Positions 1 to 8,418 are shown, counted from the first letter of the stretch. The stretch: DNA of 64,000 nt from Kordiimonadaceae bacterium (GCA_017640725.1 JAEPQB010000002.1:620001-684000), one strand, 5' to 3'. Notes: generated by a model not told the origin, from the sequence alone. Numbers and translations are program-made.

Positions 1-439
1 CTTTTGCCCATGGCAGCTTGGCCTGGCGCTCGCCGTCCTGGTGCCAGGCCGCCCAAAAGAGAAGCTGCCGATCGGTCGCGTCGGGCAGCAGCGGCAACAG
101 GTCAAGTGTCGGCTGCATCTGGTCGATGTCTCGGGGGTCAATGCGGGTGCGCAGGCGGGCCTGCAGGCTAGTGAGCGACACCGGCGCATAGTCACCGGCG
201 CTGGCGTGCGCGTCTGGCCAGATCATGGTGCGCATGGACAGAAGGCCTCGCTCCCGGTCGGGCAGGCGGCGCAGTGTCCAGGCGGCGTTAACAAGGCGCG
301 TCTCCACCAGTTCGGTGAGCGCTGCAAGGCGCTCCTCTCTCGACTTGGCATGTGCCTCGGGCGAAAGCGTCAGTTCAGCGACACTGATGGAGGCAGGTGT
401 GGTTTTGTGGGCGGTGATGGGGGAAGTGGGAGCGGTCAT
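1..439 (-). CDS. DUF6362-like prophage protein, 3' end outside window
   Basis: An open frame on the minus strand starts at ATG 439 and runs off the left edge (at least 146 codons). An AAAGG element lies just upstream of the ATG. The protein has a Thr/Pro-rich N-terminus, a helical stretch containing TLRRLPDRER, and a later segment with RTRIDPRDIDQM and LLFWAAWH. The LRRLP...WPD arrangement resembles the small DUF6362 proteins found next to terminase or replication genes in alphaproteobacterial prophages; I am not certain of the family. It follows the DUF1376 gene in the same direction with a 57-nt gap, so the two are probably co-transcribed. Function unknown. Confidence 0.6.
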   Translation of the reverse strand, partial: MTAPTSPITAHKTTPASISVAELTLSPEAHAKSREERLAALTELVETRLVNAAWTLRRLPDRERGLLSMRTMIWPDAHASAGDYAPVSLTSLQARLRTRIDPRDIDQMQPTLDLLPLLPDATDRQLLFWAAWHQDGERQAKLPWAK

Positions 440-496
440 GGGGTGCCTTTCATTAGAGGGGGAAGATGTCGGGACGATGCGTTGCATTGGCGGTGA

Positions 497-1624
497 TTAG
501 GGGACGGTCAGCCAGTTCCAGGCGCGGCCATACTCAGCCCTGATTTCTGCCGGGATCAGCGGCGCGGGTGAGAACCTGGGGTTTGCGCCAAGCGTGCGCG
601 TGGCAAACTCGGGGTGGTCTGCCGGGATAAACCAATTCTGGCTCATATAATCACCGCGGAAGGCGCTTGAGGGGTCCCCAAGCAGGCGGCGCCAATGGGC
701 GGCACTCTCTGGCTCAAACGGTGTTTTATCGGATTGCGGTATGGCGGGTGGCGGCGCGTCGGCGTGCGCTTCCAGCACCGCCTCCCTGAAGTAAGCAAGC
801 CGCTTGGGCAAGGTGCCGGTGCGCTTTTGCTCGCGCGCCATCATGCGTTTGATGGTCGGCTTAATCGTCGCTTCAAAATCCACGCCCGCGGCCTGCCAGG
901 CGGCCAGTGTTTGCCCGTCGAGGACCACACCGGCACCACACAAGGCGGACAGCTCTTGATGCCAGTGCCAAGCAGAGTCCAAAACCAAACTATCAGGCTT
1001 GGCCGCTGCTTTGGTTTTGGTTGCTTTGTTTTCGTTTGCAGAGTGGTGGGTATTTTGGTGGATGGTTTGCTGAGCCTTTTGCTGGGTGTGTTGGTTAAGC
1101 GACTTGCGAGACTGCTGCTCAGGGGCTGGCTCCGAATGTTGCCCTGAATGTTGCCCCGAACTTCGCTCTGAACTTCGCTCTGAACTTTGCGCTGGGCTTT
1201 GCCTAGGGTTTTCCCCTGTAGCCTGTCCAGAGTTTTGCGTTGGGCTTTGCGCTGGGCTCTGTTCCGGTCCCGGCTTTGCCGAACGTTTCAGCGCGCGGGC
1301 CCTGCCGCCCTTGGCGCCGCTGGCACGGTTGCGCGCCACCCGCGCGGCGACGTCGGCATACACGCTGGTCAGTTTCGCCTGACGCCACAAACCGCCCTCA
1401 ATGTCAAAGAAGCTCTGAAGCACTGGTTTCATGCGCCGCCATTTGGTGGGCGACAGGCCCGCAATGCGCGCCAAGGCACCATCATCGTCCACCAGAGCGC
1501 ACTCGCGCGAGCGCCAGGCACACATCAGCAGCAACAGATAGGCGCCGTGCTCTTCCGTTGTCAGGTGACGGGTGTCAGCCAGATAAGCATCAGTAAACAG
1601 GGGCATAGCAGGGTAAGCGGCCAT
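497..1624 (-). CDS. DUF1376 (YdaU-like) prophage replication-type protein
   Basis: 375 aa. The N-terminal 100 residues are a classic DUF1376 domain: MPLFTDAYLADTRHLT, then EEHGAYLLLLMCAWR and a winged-helix-like segment. In lambdoid-type phages such proteins occupy the position of replication initiator genes. Residues ~115-205 are a low-complexity Ser/Gln/Glu linker encoded by imperfect 12-nt tandem repeats, and the C-terminal ~150 residues form a second domain. A TTG codon at 1627 precedes the ATG, but AAGGAG is only 2 nt from the TTG and 5 nt from the ATG, so I chose ATG 1624. It is divergent from the S24 repressor gene across a ~190-nt operator region, the usual arrangement of a lysogeny switch. 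The exact biochemical role is inferred from position. Confidence 0.8.
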   Translation of the reverse strand: MAAYPAMPLFTDAYLADTRHLTTEEHGAYLLLLMCAWRSRECALVDDDGALARIAGLSPTKWRRMKPVLQSFFDIEGGLWRQAKLTSVYADVAARVARNRASGAKGGRARALKRSAKPGPEQSPAQSPTQNSGQATGENPRQSPAQSSERSSERSSGQHSGQHSEPAPEQQSRKSLNQHTQQKAQQTIHQNTHHSANENKATKTKAAAKPDSLVLDSAWHWHQELSALCGAGVVLDGQTLAAWQAAGVDFEATIKPTIKRMMAREQKRTGTLPKRLAYFREAVLEAHADAPPPAIPQSDKTPFEPESAAHWRRLLGDPSSAFRGDYMSQNWFIPADHPEFATRTLGANPRFSPAPLIPAEIRAEYGRAWNWLTVP

Positions 1625-1734
1625 CAAGGCTCCTTTTGAACATCATTTGAAAACAAGCGTGAAAACCTTCGGCCCATGGCAGGGGAAGGTTAAAAGGTCA
1701 GCCATGGCAGGCGACGAATTTGATGCAGATATTA

Positions 1735-1807
1735 TTTTCGTTTTTCGTAATTTTAGCAAGCAAATTTTCTGCGAAAAGCTGTTGCATTTTTTTACTAAAT
1801 TCGTAAT
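1735..1807. promoter_or_regulatory. Putative repressor operator region with TTCGTAAT motifs
   Basis: The intergenic region between the divergent DUF1376 and repressor genes holds TTTTCGTTTTTCGTAATTT (1735-1753) and a second TTCGTAAT at 1800-1807, nine bases before the repressor ATG. The 19-mer recurs exactly at 2987-3005. AT-rich repeats flanking a phage repressor gene are typical operators; binding by this repressor is inferred. Confidence 0.5.
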
Positions 1808-1816
1808 AGTCCCTAA

Positions 1817-2557
1817 ATGCCTGCGCAGGACTGGATAAGAGCCGCTTTAAAAGAGCGGGGCTTCAAACTGAAGGATGCCGCAGCGGCGCTTAACATTACG
1901 CCGCCGCGCATGACCGATATTTTGAAAGGCATGCGCGAAGTTCAGTCCGACGAGATCCTGCCACTTTCGAAACTCCTTGGCCTGTCCTCCCGCTCGCTCC
2001 TGAGCAGCCTCGAGGCGGGCGAGCGCCTTGAAGTGGGTGCGGACATTGACGGCCCCAGCCTGAAGCTACTCGGTGGCTTGACAGGTACTGGCACCATCAC
2101 ACCGCCCCGCGCCGACAGCAAAATCAACCGGGTCGCCGTGCCCCCTGACGCAGAAACCGCTGAAGGGCTCTATTGCTATGAAATGGCAGACGATAGCCTG
2201 GAGCAGGAGATCCGCCAGGGTTCGCTGATTATTGCAGGCGACCCGCGCACACACTTCTTTCCCATGGTACCGGGGGCTATTTTCCTGGTGCGCCTTGACG
2301 ATGAGCGCATCACCGCCCGGCAATTCTTCCGCTCGGACGCCGGTGAAGACTGGCTGGTGCCCCTGCCCCGCAACCATAACCCGCTGTATGAGAGCTGGCG
2401 CTTTTCAATGCTACCAAGCGACCTTGATAAAAGCCCCAAGGCTAAAGCCGCAAGTGAGGGCACGGCATCCGGGGCTCATAAAATCGTACGCACTGACGAC
2501 ATAGTCGCGGGTGTGATGTGGGTACATCGGCGCTACACGCCGGAAGAAGCTTCCTGA
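1817..2557 (+). CDS. S24/LexA-like phage repressor with N-terminal HTH
   Basis: 246 aa. Residues 1-60 form a Cro/CI-type helix-turn-helix (KLKDAAAALNITPPRMTDIL). The C-terminal half is an S24 peptidase-like fold: MADDSLEQEIRQGSLIIAGD carries the expected nucleophile Ser127, followed by the LDDERITARQFF strand and LVPLPRNHNP. The residue aligned with the catalytic lysine of LexA/CI is Arg168, so self-cleavage may be altered or lost. There is no clear Shine-Dalgarno before ATG 1817, and a TTCGTAAT motif ends only 9 nt upstream, suggesting a leaderless or autoregulated message. Divergent from the DUF1376 gene, it most likely maintains lysogeny of the element at the left edge. Confidence 0.85.
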   Translation: MPAQDWIRAALKERGFKLKDAAAALNITPPRMTDILKGMREVQSDEILPLSKLLGLSSRSLLSSLEAGERLEVGADIDGPSLKLLGGLTGTGTITPPRADSKINRVAVPPDAETAEGLYCYEMADDSLEQEIRQGSLIIAGDPRTHFFPMVPGAIFLVRLDDERITARQFFRSDAGEDWLVPLPRNHNPLYESWRFSMLPSDLDKSPKAKAASEGTASGAHKIVRTDDIVAGVMWVHRRYTPEEAS

Positions 2558-2777
2558 AAACAAGCGTCTCATTGCGCGCCGGGCGCCCCGGCACCTTGCC
2601 GTGATCACCCACACCTTTTGCGGGTGCCAGTTGCTTGCGCAAATGCGTTTCCGAAACCCAGGCTGGGTTTGGTGCGGTTGATGTCAGTGATGTTGCCGGC
2701 GCATCAGAAATGCCTGCGCCGTCATGGGCCGGGGTTGTTTGTTGATGTATTGCAGCTGTGTCATTGGATGTCATCAT
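2442..2777 (-). CDS. Possible small hypothetical protein antisense to repressor tail
   Basis: 111 codons starting MMTSNDTAAIHQQ, with GGGGGG directly before the two ATGs. The first ~75 codons use codons like neighbouring genes, but the last ~38 lie antisense to the repressor 3' end and look non-coding. No recognisable domain. It could be a short unannotated prophage protein or chance. Confidence 0.25.
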   Translation of the reverse strand: MMTSNDTAAIHQQTTPAHDGAGISDAPATSLTSTAPNPAWVSETHLRKQLAPAKGVGDHGKVPGRPARNETLVFRKLLPACSADVPTSHPRLCRQCVRFYEPRMPCPHLRL

Positions 2778-3408
2778 CCCCCCAAATTGTGCTCGAACCG
2801 GTTTTTATACAGCCTTAACGAGAACTTCTAACCTACCAGCCAACGCTGAATGCCTGCCATTCTAGTTTTTTGGCGTGCGACAAGTCCCTTCTCCAGACCG
2901 ATAAACACCTTATACGTGTATTTGCGGCTATTGTGTGGCGAATACGCATTATTATTACTTGGATCGTAATTCCCCACACAACAAGTTTTTCGTTTTTCGT
3001 AATTTATTATAGACAAGAGTTTCGTTATTCGTAATAATTAATGGGCATCGATTGAAGGGCCGGGAGCATCACAGGTTTCACTGAAAGCTGAGTGACAAGA
3101 CCCCACCTGATCCAACTTGACGGCGCGGCCAGCAATGCTGGCTCCTGACTCTTCACCCCGACAGCACCCCAAGGCTTCGCGCGCTATAGCCGGAGCGGGA
3201 CTGGGCGGCGACAGCTGCCTAAAAAATGGAGAGAGCCGCATGCATTTCCGTGCAGCAATCATCGCCTGCGTGCGCCGACCAAGGTCATTTCCTCCCCATG
3301 TCTTGCCGCTGTGCAGACAATTGGAAATGGCGCCGCGTAAGGTGAGCCACATGGATAGGCCGCATAGGGACCCGTCCCCTCCCCGCCCTATGGGTCCGGA
3401 GGTCTGTC
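2558..3408. other. Prophage-side intergenic region with repeated TTCGTAAT motifs
   Basis: About 850 nt with no convincing gene. It contains ATCGTAAT (2963-2970), a 19-mer identical to one upstream of the repressor (2987-3005) and TTCGTAATAA (3028-3037). The cluster may be an operator of a second promoter of the element or a trace of a duplicated switch region. A short frame from ATG 3240 to TGA 3419 (59 codons) has GGAGAGAG before its start but no recognisable product. I see no integrase or attachment site on this side. Confidence 0.4.
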
Positions 3409-3957
3409 TTGGCACTTGAAAAGCTGCTCGCGGACTTGGAAGCGAAAATCAATGCTTCCACCACGCGGCACCTGCACATGCTGTGCAGGCGGCTCTCTCA
3501 CCATGCCTGTGAAACAATTGGGCAACCACAAAACATGGCTGAGGCAAATCAAGCTGCCTCAGCGCTCTTGGAGATTGGCGACAGAGTAGGAGCGTTGCAG
3601 GCGCACGCTCGCGCCCACAAGTTACCTAGGCCGGAAAGCGCAGGCTTGCAAAGAAATGCTGACGAAGCGAGCCATGAACGGCCTGCATGTCAGGCTCCGC
3701 AGAACCATAAAGCAGGTTTTCACGGGTCAGCCAGAAAGTCTCCCTCAGGGCGCGGTGCAGCTCCGCTGTTGTCGCACCCGCAAGACAATCGGGTTTCCCG
3801 TTCAGGTATTCGGCGAATTCAGCAAAAGCCCTATCGAGCACCTGACCGATACCTGCAAAACCTTCCCCGTCTTCGGCGCCAGGCTGAGGCAACTCAATGC
3901 GCTGAGCCAGATCAAGGGCGCGGATCACCCCAGCCCGCTGCAGACACAGGCGCATAA
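3409..3957 (+). CDS. Possible TTG-start protein of unknown function, probably with a non-native tail
   Basis: A TTG codon at 3409 is preceded by GGAGG at 3398-3402 (6-nt spacing), and the first ~70 residues (MALEKLLADLEAKINAST onward) read like a helical protein. From about position 3630 onward the frame is antisense to the TetR gene and becomes Arg/Ser/Pro-rich, as expected of non-coding sequence. The simplest reading is a small gene that has lost its original 3' end at this junction, or chance. No domain recognised. Confidence 0.25.
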   Translation: MALEKLLADLEAKINASTTRHLHMLCRRLSHHACETIGQPQNMAEANQAASALLEIGDRVGALQAHARAHKLPRPESAGLQRNADEASHERPACQAPQNHKAGFHGSARKSPSGRGAAPLLSHPQDNRVSRSGIRRIQQKPYRAPDRYLQNLPRLRRQAEATQCAEPDQGRGSPQPAADTGA

Positions 3958-4330
3958 ACAAGCTGATGATCAACCCATCCACATCGGCCAGCAGATCCTC
4001 ACACAGCTCGCACTCGCTTATAATAGCTTGCATGGCCGCGGCGAAATCAGCGCCCAGCCGGTCTTCAAGACAGTGCAGCAGGGCCATCTTGTCTTCGAAG
4101 CGATTATAGAAGGAGCCAACAGAGGCGTCAGCTGTGGCCACAACATCCTGAATGGTAAGCGACGTCCAGGAGCGATCGTCAAGCAATACTTCCGCGGCAT
4201 CAAGGAACCGCAAAAACGATTGCTCCGATCGTAATTGCACTGGCTTTGCGATCGCATCCCGATACACCCACTGCACCTGATCCTGCGCTGCACCTGTTTC
4301 TGCCATGGCTGCATTTGCCGCTGTTGTCAT
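3626..4330 (-). CDS. TetR/AcrR family transcriptional regulator
   Basis: 234 aa. An upstream in-frame ATG exists at 4375, but GGAGGGG sits 5 nt before ATG 4330, so that start is preferred. Residues ~35-95 contain the TetR DNA-binding domain (FLDAAEVLLDDRSWTSLTIQ, then VVATADASVGSFYNRFEDK), followed by an all-helical ligand domain. It is divergent from the tandem solute-binding genes, with a perfect inverted repeat just upstream of its start, so it probably represses itself and perhaps the adjacent cluster. The ligand is unknown. Confidence 0.85.
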   Translation of the reverse strand: MTTAANAAMAETGAAQDQVQWVYRDAIAKPVQLRSEQSFLRFLDAAEVLLDDRSWTSLTIQDVVATADASVGSFYNRFEDKMALLHCLEDRLGADFAAAMQAIISECELCEDLLADVDGLIISLFMRLCLQRAGVIRALDLAQRIELPQPGAEDGEGFAGIGQVLDRAFAEFAEYLNGKPDCLAGATTAELHRALRETFWLTRENLLYGSAEPDMQAVHGSLRQHFFASLRFPA

Positions 4331-4380
4331 GAACCCCTCCACGAATTTTGAACCCTGCATCGCCCCGATGCGCATGGCGT

Positions 4381-4406
4381 ATTAGAATCAGAATTCTAAT
4401 TCTAAT
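4381..4406. promoter_or_regulatory. Inverted-repeat operator upstream of TetR gene
   Basis: ATTAGAAT-CAGA-ATTCTAAT (4381-4400) is a perfect 8-bp inverted repeat, followed by a further half-site TCTAAT. It lies about 50 nt upstream of the preferred TetR start, where an autoregulatory operator is expected. Confidence 0.55.
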
Positions 4407-4847
4407 ACAAGGCAAAAAGTCATGCGAAATTGAATTTTATTGGCAAGCGTTTTTGTTAGCGGCTTCGCATCGCTCGTTATTGTTTTTGTGCGAAGTTGAA
4501 TTGGGGGCGAGCGCTGCTGATTGAGGTCGACTTACTCCCTGGCGCTTTTGTCTGAGTTAAAGGTACGGGCATGCATTTTCGCCAGCGCGTGAGTTGCTGG
4601 GAGTTTGCCCTTCTGGCTCGCACTTGCCTGAGAAAATGCGAGAAAACGCTCAGCTGTCGACGGCGGTAACATGCCAAATTCCTGCAAAGCAAATGACTTG
4701 GCGACTAATAAGGCGGTGCGCTACACTAACTGTTGAATTGTGGATCCTTTTGAGGCTGACCCTCGGGTCTCTACCAGGCACCGGGGTCTCAGCAAGATGC
4801 CAGAGGCAAGCCAGATGATTGGCATTTGGCACAAAGAAAGCTGCACT
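4407..4847. other. Intergenic region upstream of the solute-binding array
   Basis: About 440 nt between the TetR operator and the first binding-protein gene. Short frames on both strands lack ribosome sites and codon bias. I see no terminator or RNA gene; it presumably holds the promoter for the 4848-8365 genes. Confidence 0.4.
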
Positions 4848-5666
4848 ATGCGTGGCCTGCTGCTGACAGTTTTAGCCCTGCTTTCCTTGTCGCTTCAGGC
4901 GCAAGACAAAACCCCTGCGCTCATCACCATCGTTAGCCCGCAAATTCCCTGGCTTTTGGACCCCGAAAACCCGGGCCCCTATAACGACCTGATGGACGAA
5001 CTTTTTGTCGGGTTCGATCAGCCCCTACAGGTTTCCATATTGCCGGTGCGGCGGGCGCAGCGCGAATTTTTTGATGGCCCTGCCCTGTGCTTTTATGCCG
5101 GCAACTATGATGACGTCTATTTTGAAACAACCGGCATTGCGCGCGACAGCCTGATCATTTCCCGGCCGTTTAATGTGTCCTATATCCGGGCCTTCACACC
5201 AGCAAGACTGGACACGGTCGAAAATATTGCCCAAGCAGCCGGGCAGAATGCAGCGGTTGATTTGTCCATTGGCGCGGTCCAACTGATACTGGATGCGCTG
5301 CCCAAATCAGTTGAACCGATCATGGCGAGCAATACGCTGCACGCGCATGCACTTGTGTCCCAGGGCCGGGCTAAAACGGCTATTATGGTAGACTATGACT
5401 ATCGTCTGTTTGTGGCACGACACCCATCAAAGGCGCCTTTGCATTTTCATGTCGGGCTTGATTTCGGCACGGTTGAAGATGCCGTGATGTGCAAACGGTC
5501 TGATCAGGCCGCTTCTCTCATTGAGCACATCAACAGCAAAACCCGCAGCTTAAACGCCGATGGTATGCTGGCGAAAATCCTGGCACCGGACTATGAGCGA
5601 TCGCGTCGGCAGTTTGCAGAACAGCCCCATCCGTATTTGGTGACCTACCAACCTGCCACACCGTAG
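4848..5666 (+). CDS. Exported solute-binding (SBP family 3-like) protein, paralogue 1
   Basis: 272 aa from ATG 4848, chosen because MRGLLLTVLALLSLSLQAQ is a clean Sec signal peptide; an upstream in-frame extension has no signal. The mature protein has the array hallmarks: IPWLLDPENPGPYNDLMDEL, SILPVRRAQREFF, CFYAGNYDD, MVDYDYRLFVARHP and a C-terminal MCK. The overall layout resembles periplasmic amino-acid-binding proteins of ABC or receptor systems, but no permease or ATPase lies nearby. It shares with paralogue 2 the tail RSRRQFAE-x-PHPYL, so these two are a recent pair. Periplasmic ligand sensing or scavenging is an inference. Confidence 0.75.
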   Translation: MRGLLLTVLALLSLSLQAQDKTPALITIVSPQIPWLLDPENPGPYNDLMDELFVGFDQPLQVSILPVRRAQREFFDGPALCFYAGNYDDVYFETTGIARDSLIISRPFNVSYIRAFTPARLDTVENIAQAAGQNAAVDLSIGAVQLILDALPKSVEPIMASNTLHAHALVSQGRAKTAIMVDYDYRLFVARHPSKAPLHFHVGLDFGTVEDAVMCKRSDQAASLIEHINSKTRSLNADGMLAKILAPDYERSRRQFAEQPHPYLVTYQPATP

Positions 5667-5757
5667 GGTGTTGCCAGTTTACCTTGGCGCGTATTTATGG
5701 CACTAAGGGGCTTGCCGTGGGGTCCTAATTTGCGACACGGTCGCCGCAGGAATTACA

Positions 5758-6594
5758 ATGAAACCAACATTAGCAGGCATGCTTCTGCTACTGTTCGCAA
5801 CACCTCTTTTTGCACAAGAAGACGGCACGCCAGCAGCAACACGCGATACGTTGAAAATCGTCGCGCTGGAGATCCCTTGGCTTTTGCACACAAAAACACC
5901 CGGACCATACAATGACCTGATGGACGAGCTGCTCGATGGCTTCAACGCCCCGCTCGAGGTAAGTATCCTGCCTGTCCGCCGCGCGCTCAGGGAATTTTTC
6001 GCCGGGTCAGCCCACTGTTACTTTGCAGGCAATTACAACGATGCATTTCTTGAGATTGGCGGGGTGAAACGGGAAGACCTTGTCTTTACCAAACCTTTCA
6101 ATCGTTCGAGCATTCGGGTGTTCACAGCGAGTAACGAACCCGCAGTGCGAACCCTGGCCGAGCTTGATAACAGCACCATCTCGATTGACGCGGCAGTGGG
6201 TGCCGTAGAGGCCGTAAAAAACAGTCTGCCTAAAAGTGTGCGGACCATGGTCGCTGAGAATGTTGCACAGAGCCATGCCTTGCTGTCGCAGGGCCGTGTG
6301 ACGGCATCCATCATGGTGCATTATGATTACCGGTTGTTCACAGCCCATGATCAGGCGGAACCCCAACTTCATTATGACGACGCGTTAGTCATTGATGCTA
6401 TTGAAGACAAACTGATGTGCAAATCGGGTACTACGCCTGAACGCCTTGTTGAGCATGTGAATACGCGCATCGACGCATTGGCACGCTCCGGCCAGTTGGC
6501 CCAGACACTGGCGCCTGACTATGCCCGCTCCCGCCGGCAATTCGCGGAACGGCCACACCCCTATCTCTTGTTAAACCAGCTTAATCGGCGTTGA
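5758..6594 (+). CDS. Exported solute-binding (SBP family 3-like) protein, paralogue 2
   Basis: 278 aa. AGGA precedes ATG 5758, and MKPTLAGMLLLLFATPLFAQ is the signal peptide. It keeps IPWLLHTKTPGPYNDLMDEL, SILPVRRALREFFAG, CYFAGNYND, MVHYDYRLFTAHD and LMCK. Its closest relative in the window is the gene immediately upstream, including the RSRRQFAERPHPYL tail. The gaps of about 90 nt between the four genes allow one transcript, but each has its own ribosome site. Ligand unknown. Confidence 0.75.
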   Translation: MKPTLAGMLLLLFATPLFAQEDGTPAATRDTLKIVALEIPWLLHTKTPGPYNDLMDELLDGFNAPLEVSILPVRRALREFFAGSAHCYFAGNYNDAFLEIGGVKREDLVFTKPFNRSSIRVFTASNEPAVRTLAELDNSTISIDAAVGAVEAVKNSLPKSVRTMVAENVAQSHALLSQGRVTASIMVHYDYRLFTAHDQAEPQLHYDDALVIDAIEDKLMCKSGTTPERLVEHVNTRIDALARSGQLAQTLAPDYARSRRQFAERPHPYLLLNQLNRR

Positions 6595-6687
6595 GTGTTT
6601 CCTGTTTACCGAATGATAAGGCTTTGCTTTTAGCATAGGCAATTGGTTGGGGTCACACTGGCGGCAAAGATGTCGCGGGGAGTGACT

Positions 6688-7512
6688 ATGAGGTCAAAAT
6701 TTGCCGCAGCAATTCTGTTGCTTTTATCCTTACCTTTGCACGCCAGCGAGGTGGAATACACTGGTGCCGCACCTGAATCTATAAAGATCATTGGCCTGCG
6801 GGTGCCCTGGCTTTTGGACTATGAAAAACCAGGGCCCTACAACAAAGTAGCGGATGCGCTTTTTAGCGAAAGCCCGCTCGCCGTACATCTTGAACTTCAG
6901 CCACTGAAGCGCGCCATGCGTCATTTCTTTGAAGGAGACGCGGACTGCTTTTTCATGGGCGACACCGACGAAGCCTATTTTATCGGCACGCCGCTCGCTG
7001 ATACTCCGATCATTGTTTCAGAGCCGTTCAACACGGTGAATATGCGCGTCTTCAGTTTTGGCAATACGGAGCCGTTCAGCTCCGTTGACCAAATTACTGA
7101 CAAACGTGTCGCTGTTGACCTGGGTGTGGGTGGTATTATCCGCATCATGCAGGTGATACCGAACCTTACACAGGCCGTTGACGCGCTGAACGCAGACCAA
7201 ATTCATGCGATGCTGAGCAAAGGACGGGCGGAAGCCGCCCTGATGATGGACTATGACTATGCACTGCATGCGGCGCGGCACCCGGAGCAGGCGCTGCTGC
7301 AGTTTGACCCTGCCCTGACTGTTCAAAAGGTACAGGACGCCATGATGTGCAAGCAAACCCCGCGTACTGAGACTTTGATTGCCCATGTGAATGCACGCAT
7401 TGCAGGCATGTCAAAGTCGGGCCGGTTGGTCAGCATCCTGCGGCCAGCGGTGGACTTTGCCCATAGCCATCACAAACCGTCAGCCACCGCGCCCACATAT
7501 TCGGATTACTGA
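6688..7512 (+). CDS. Exported solute-binding (SBP family 3-like) protein, paralogue 3
   Basis: 274 aa. ATG 6688 has GGGGAG 5 nt upstream and starts the signal peptide MRSKFAAAILLLLSLPLHAS; an in-frame ATG at 6643 would bury it. Motifs: VPWLLDYEKPGPYNKVADAL, LELQPLKRAMRHFFEGDADC, MMDYDYALHAARHP and MMCKQ. It pairs with paralogue 4 through the shared FFEGDA-x-C-x-F segment and VAVD-x-GVGG-x-x-RI, showing that the array consists of two duplicated pairs. Confidence 0.75.
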   Translation: MRSKFAAAILLLLSLPLHASEVEYTGAAPESIKIIGLRVPWLLDYEKPGPYNKVADALFSESPLAVHLELQPLKRAMRHFFEGDADCFFMGDTDEAYFIGTPLADTPIIVSEPFNTVNMRVFSFGNTEPFSSVDQITDKRVAVDLGVGGIIRIMQVIPNLTQAVDALNADQIHAMLSKGRAEAALMMDYDYALHAARHPEQALLQFDPALTVQKVQDAMMCKQTPRTETLIAHVNARIAGMSKSGRLVSILRPAVDFAHSHHKPSATAPTYSDY

Positions 7513-7591
7513 AGGCATTGTGATAGTTTGCCGACAACTGTTCTGAGTTTAAGAGGAATGACGGCGCAGCTGCTGCGCCACAAGGGGACTC

Positions 7592-8365
7592 ATGAAACAG
7601 GCACTGGTACCCTGTTTGATCGTGCTGTGCGCCTGGTCAACTCTGACCGGGCCAGCCACCCATGCGCAACCGGGGGGCGCGCCAATCCAGATGATTGGGC
7701 TTAAGGTGCCGTGGGTGCTGGACCGCACCAAACCCGGCCCCTACAACCGGATTGCCGACGCCCTGTTTGATGGCTTCCCTAGCCCTGTTGAGCTTGAGAT
7801 ACAGCCGCTGATGCGGGCGATGCGGCATTTTTTTGAGGGCGATGCCGAGTGCTACTTTCTTGGCGAAGAAAGCGACGCCTATTTTGCCGGCACACCCATG
7901 TTCAATAAGCCTGTAATCCTCTCGAAGCCTTTCAATACAGTTTCAATTCGCATCTTCAGCCTGGACCGGGAAGACCCCTTCCACTCGCTGGAGGAAGTTG
8001 CCAACAAGCGGGTGGCGGTCGATATCGGGGTCGGCGGTTTGGTGCGCATTGAGAAAGTGGCGCCAAATCTCACCAACATGGTGGATGCCCTGAGCGCGGA
8101 CCAGATTTTTGCCATGCTGAGCAAAGGCCGCGCAGAAGCGGCACTAATGATGGATTATGATTATGCGCTATATGCGGCGCGACACCCCGACCAAAAACCG
8201 CTCAAGTATGACCCAAATCTCGCGATCGCGTCAGCAACCGACCGGGTGATGTGCAAGACGAGCGAGCGAACCCGCGCACTGATTGACCATATCAACAACC
8301 GTATTGACGCGCTCACCGCATCTGGTGAACTGGAAGAAATGCTGTACACCGTTCCCGGTGAATAA
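7592..8365 (+). CDS. Exported solute-binding (SBP family 3-like) protein, paralogue 4
   Basis: 257 aa. AGGGG lies just before ATG 7592; residues 1-25 are the signal peptide ending near ATHAQ. Motifs: VPWVLDRTKPGPYNRIADAL, IQPLMRAMRHFFEGDAEC, MMDYDYALYAARHP and VMCK. It is the shortest of the four and lacks the extended tail of paralogues 1 and 2. It ends the array; a strong hairpin follows 20 nt downstream. Confidence 0.75.
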   Translation: MKQALVPCLIVLCAWSTLTGPATHAQPGGAPIQMIGLKVPWVLDRTKPGPYNRIADALFDGFPSPVELEIQPLMRAMRHFFEGDAECYFLGEESDAYFAGTPMFNKPVILSKPFNTVSIRIFSLDREDPFHSLEEVANKRVAVDIGVGGLVRIEKVAPNLTNMVDALSADQIFAMLSKGRAEAALMMDYDYALYAARHPDQKPLKYDPNLAIASATDRVMCKTSERTRALIDHINNRIDALTASGELEEMLYTVPGE

Positions 8366-8376
8366 TATTCACACGC

Positions 8377-8418
8377 AAAAAAAATGAGACTTCAGATGGA
8401 GGAAGCCTCTGAAGTCTC
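8377..8418 (-). terminator. Rho-independent terminator read on the minus strand
   Basis: A perfect 11-bp stem GAGACTTCAGA (8386-8396) / TCTGAAGTCTC (8408-8418) is followed on the minus strand by eight T (8384-8377). The T-run is on the minus side, so it ends a leftward transcript from the 8.42-8.69 kb interval although no protein gene is visible there. Its stem may also protect the 3' end of the solute-binding mRNA. Confidence 0.7.

Noticed and set aside
2828-3016. 62-codon minus frame beginning in the TTCGTAAT repeat region
   Set aside because: It starts at TTG with no ribosome site, and its first codons are the putative operator itself.
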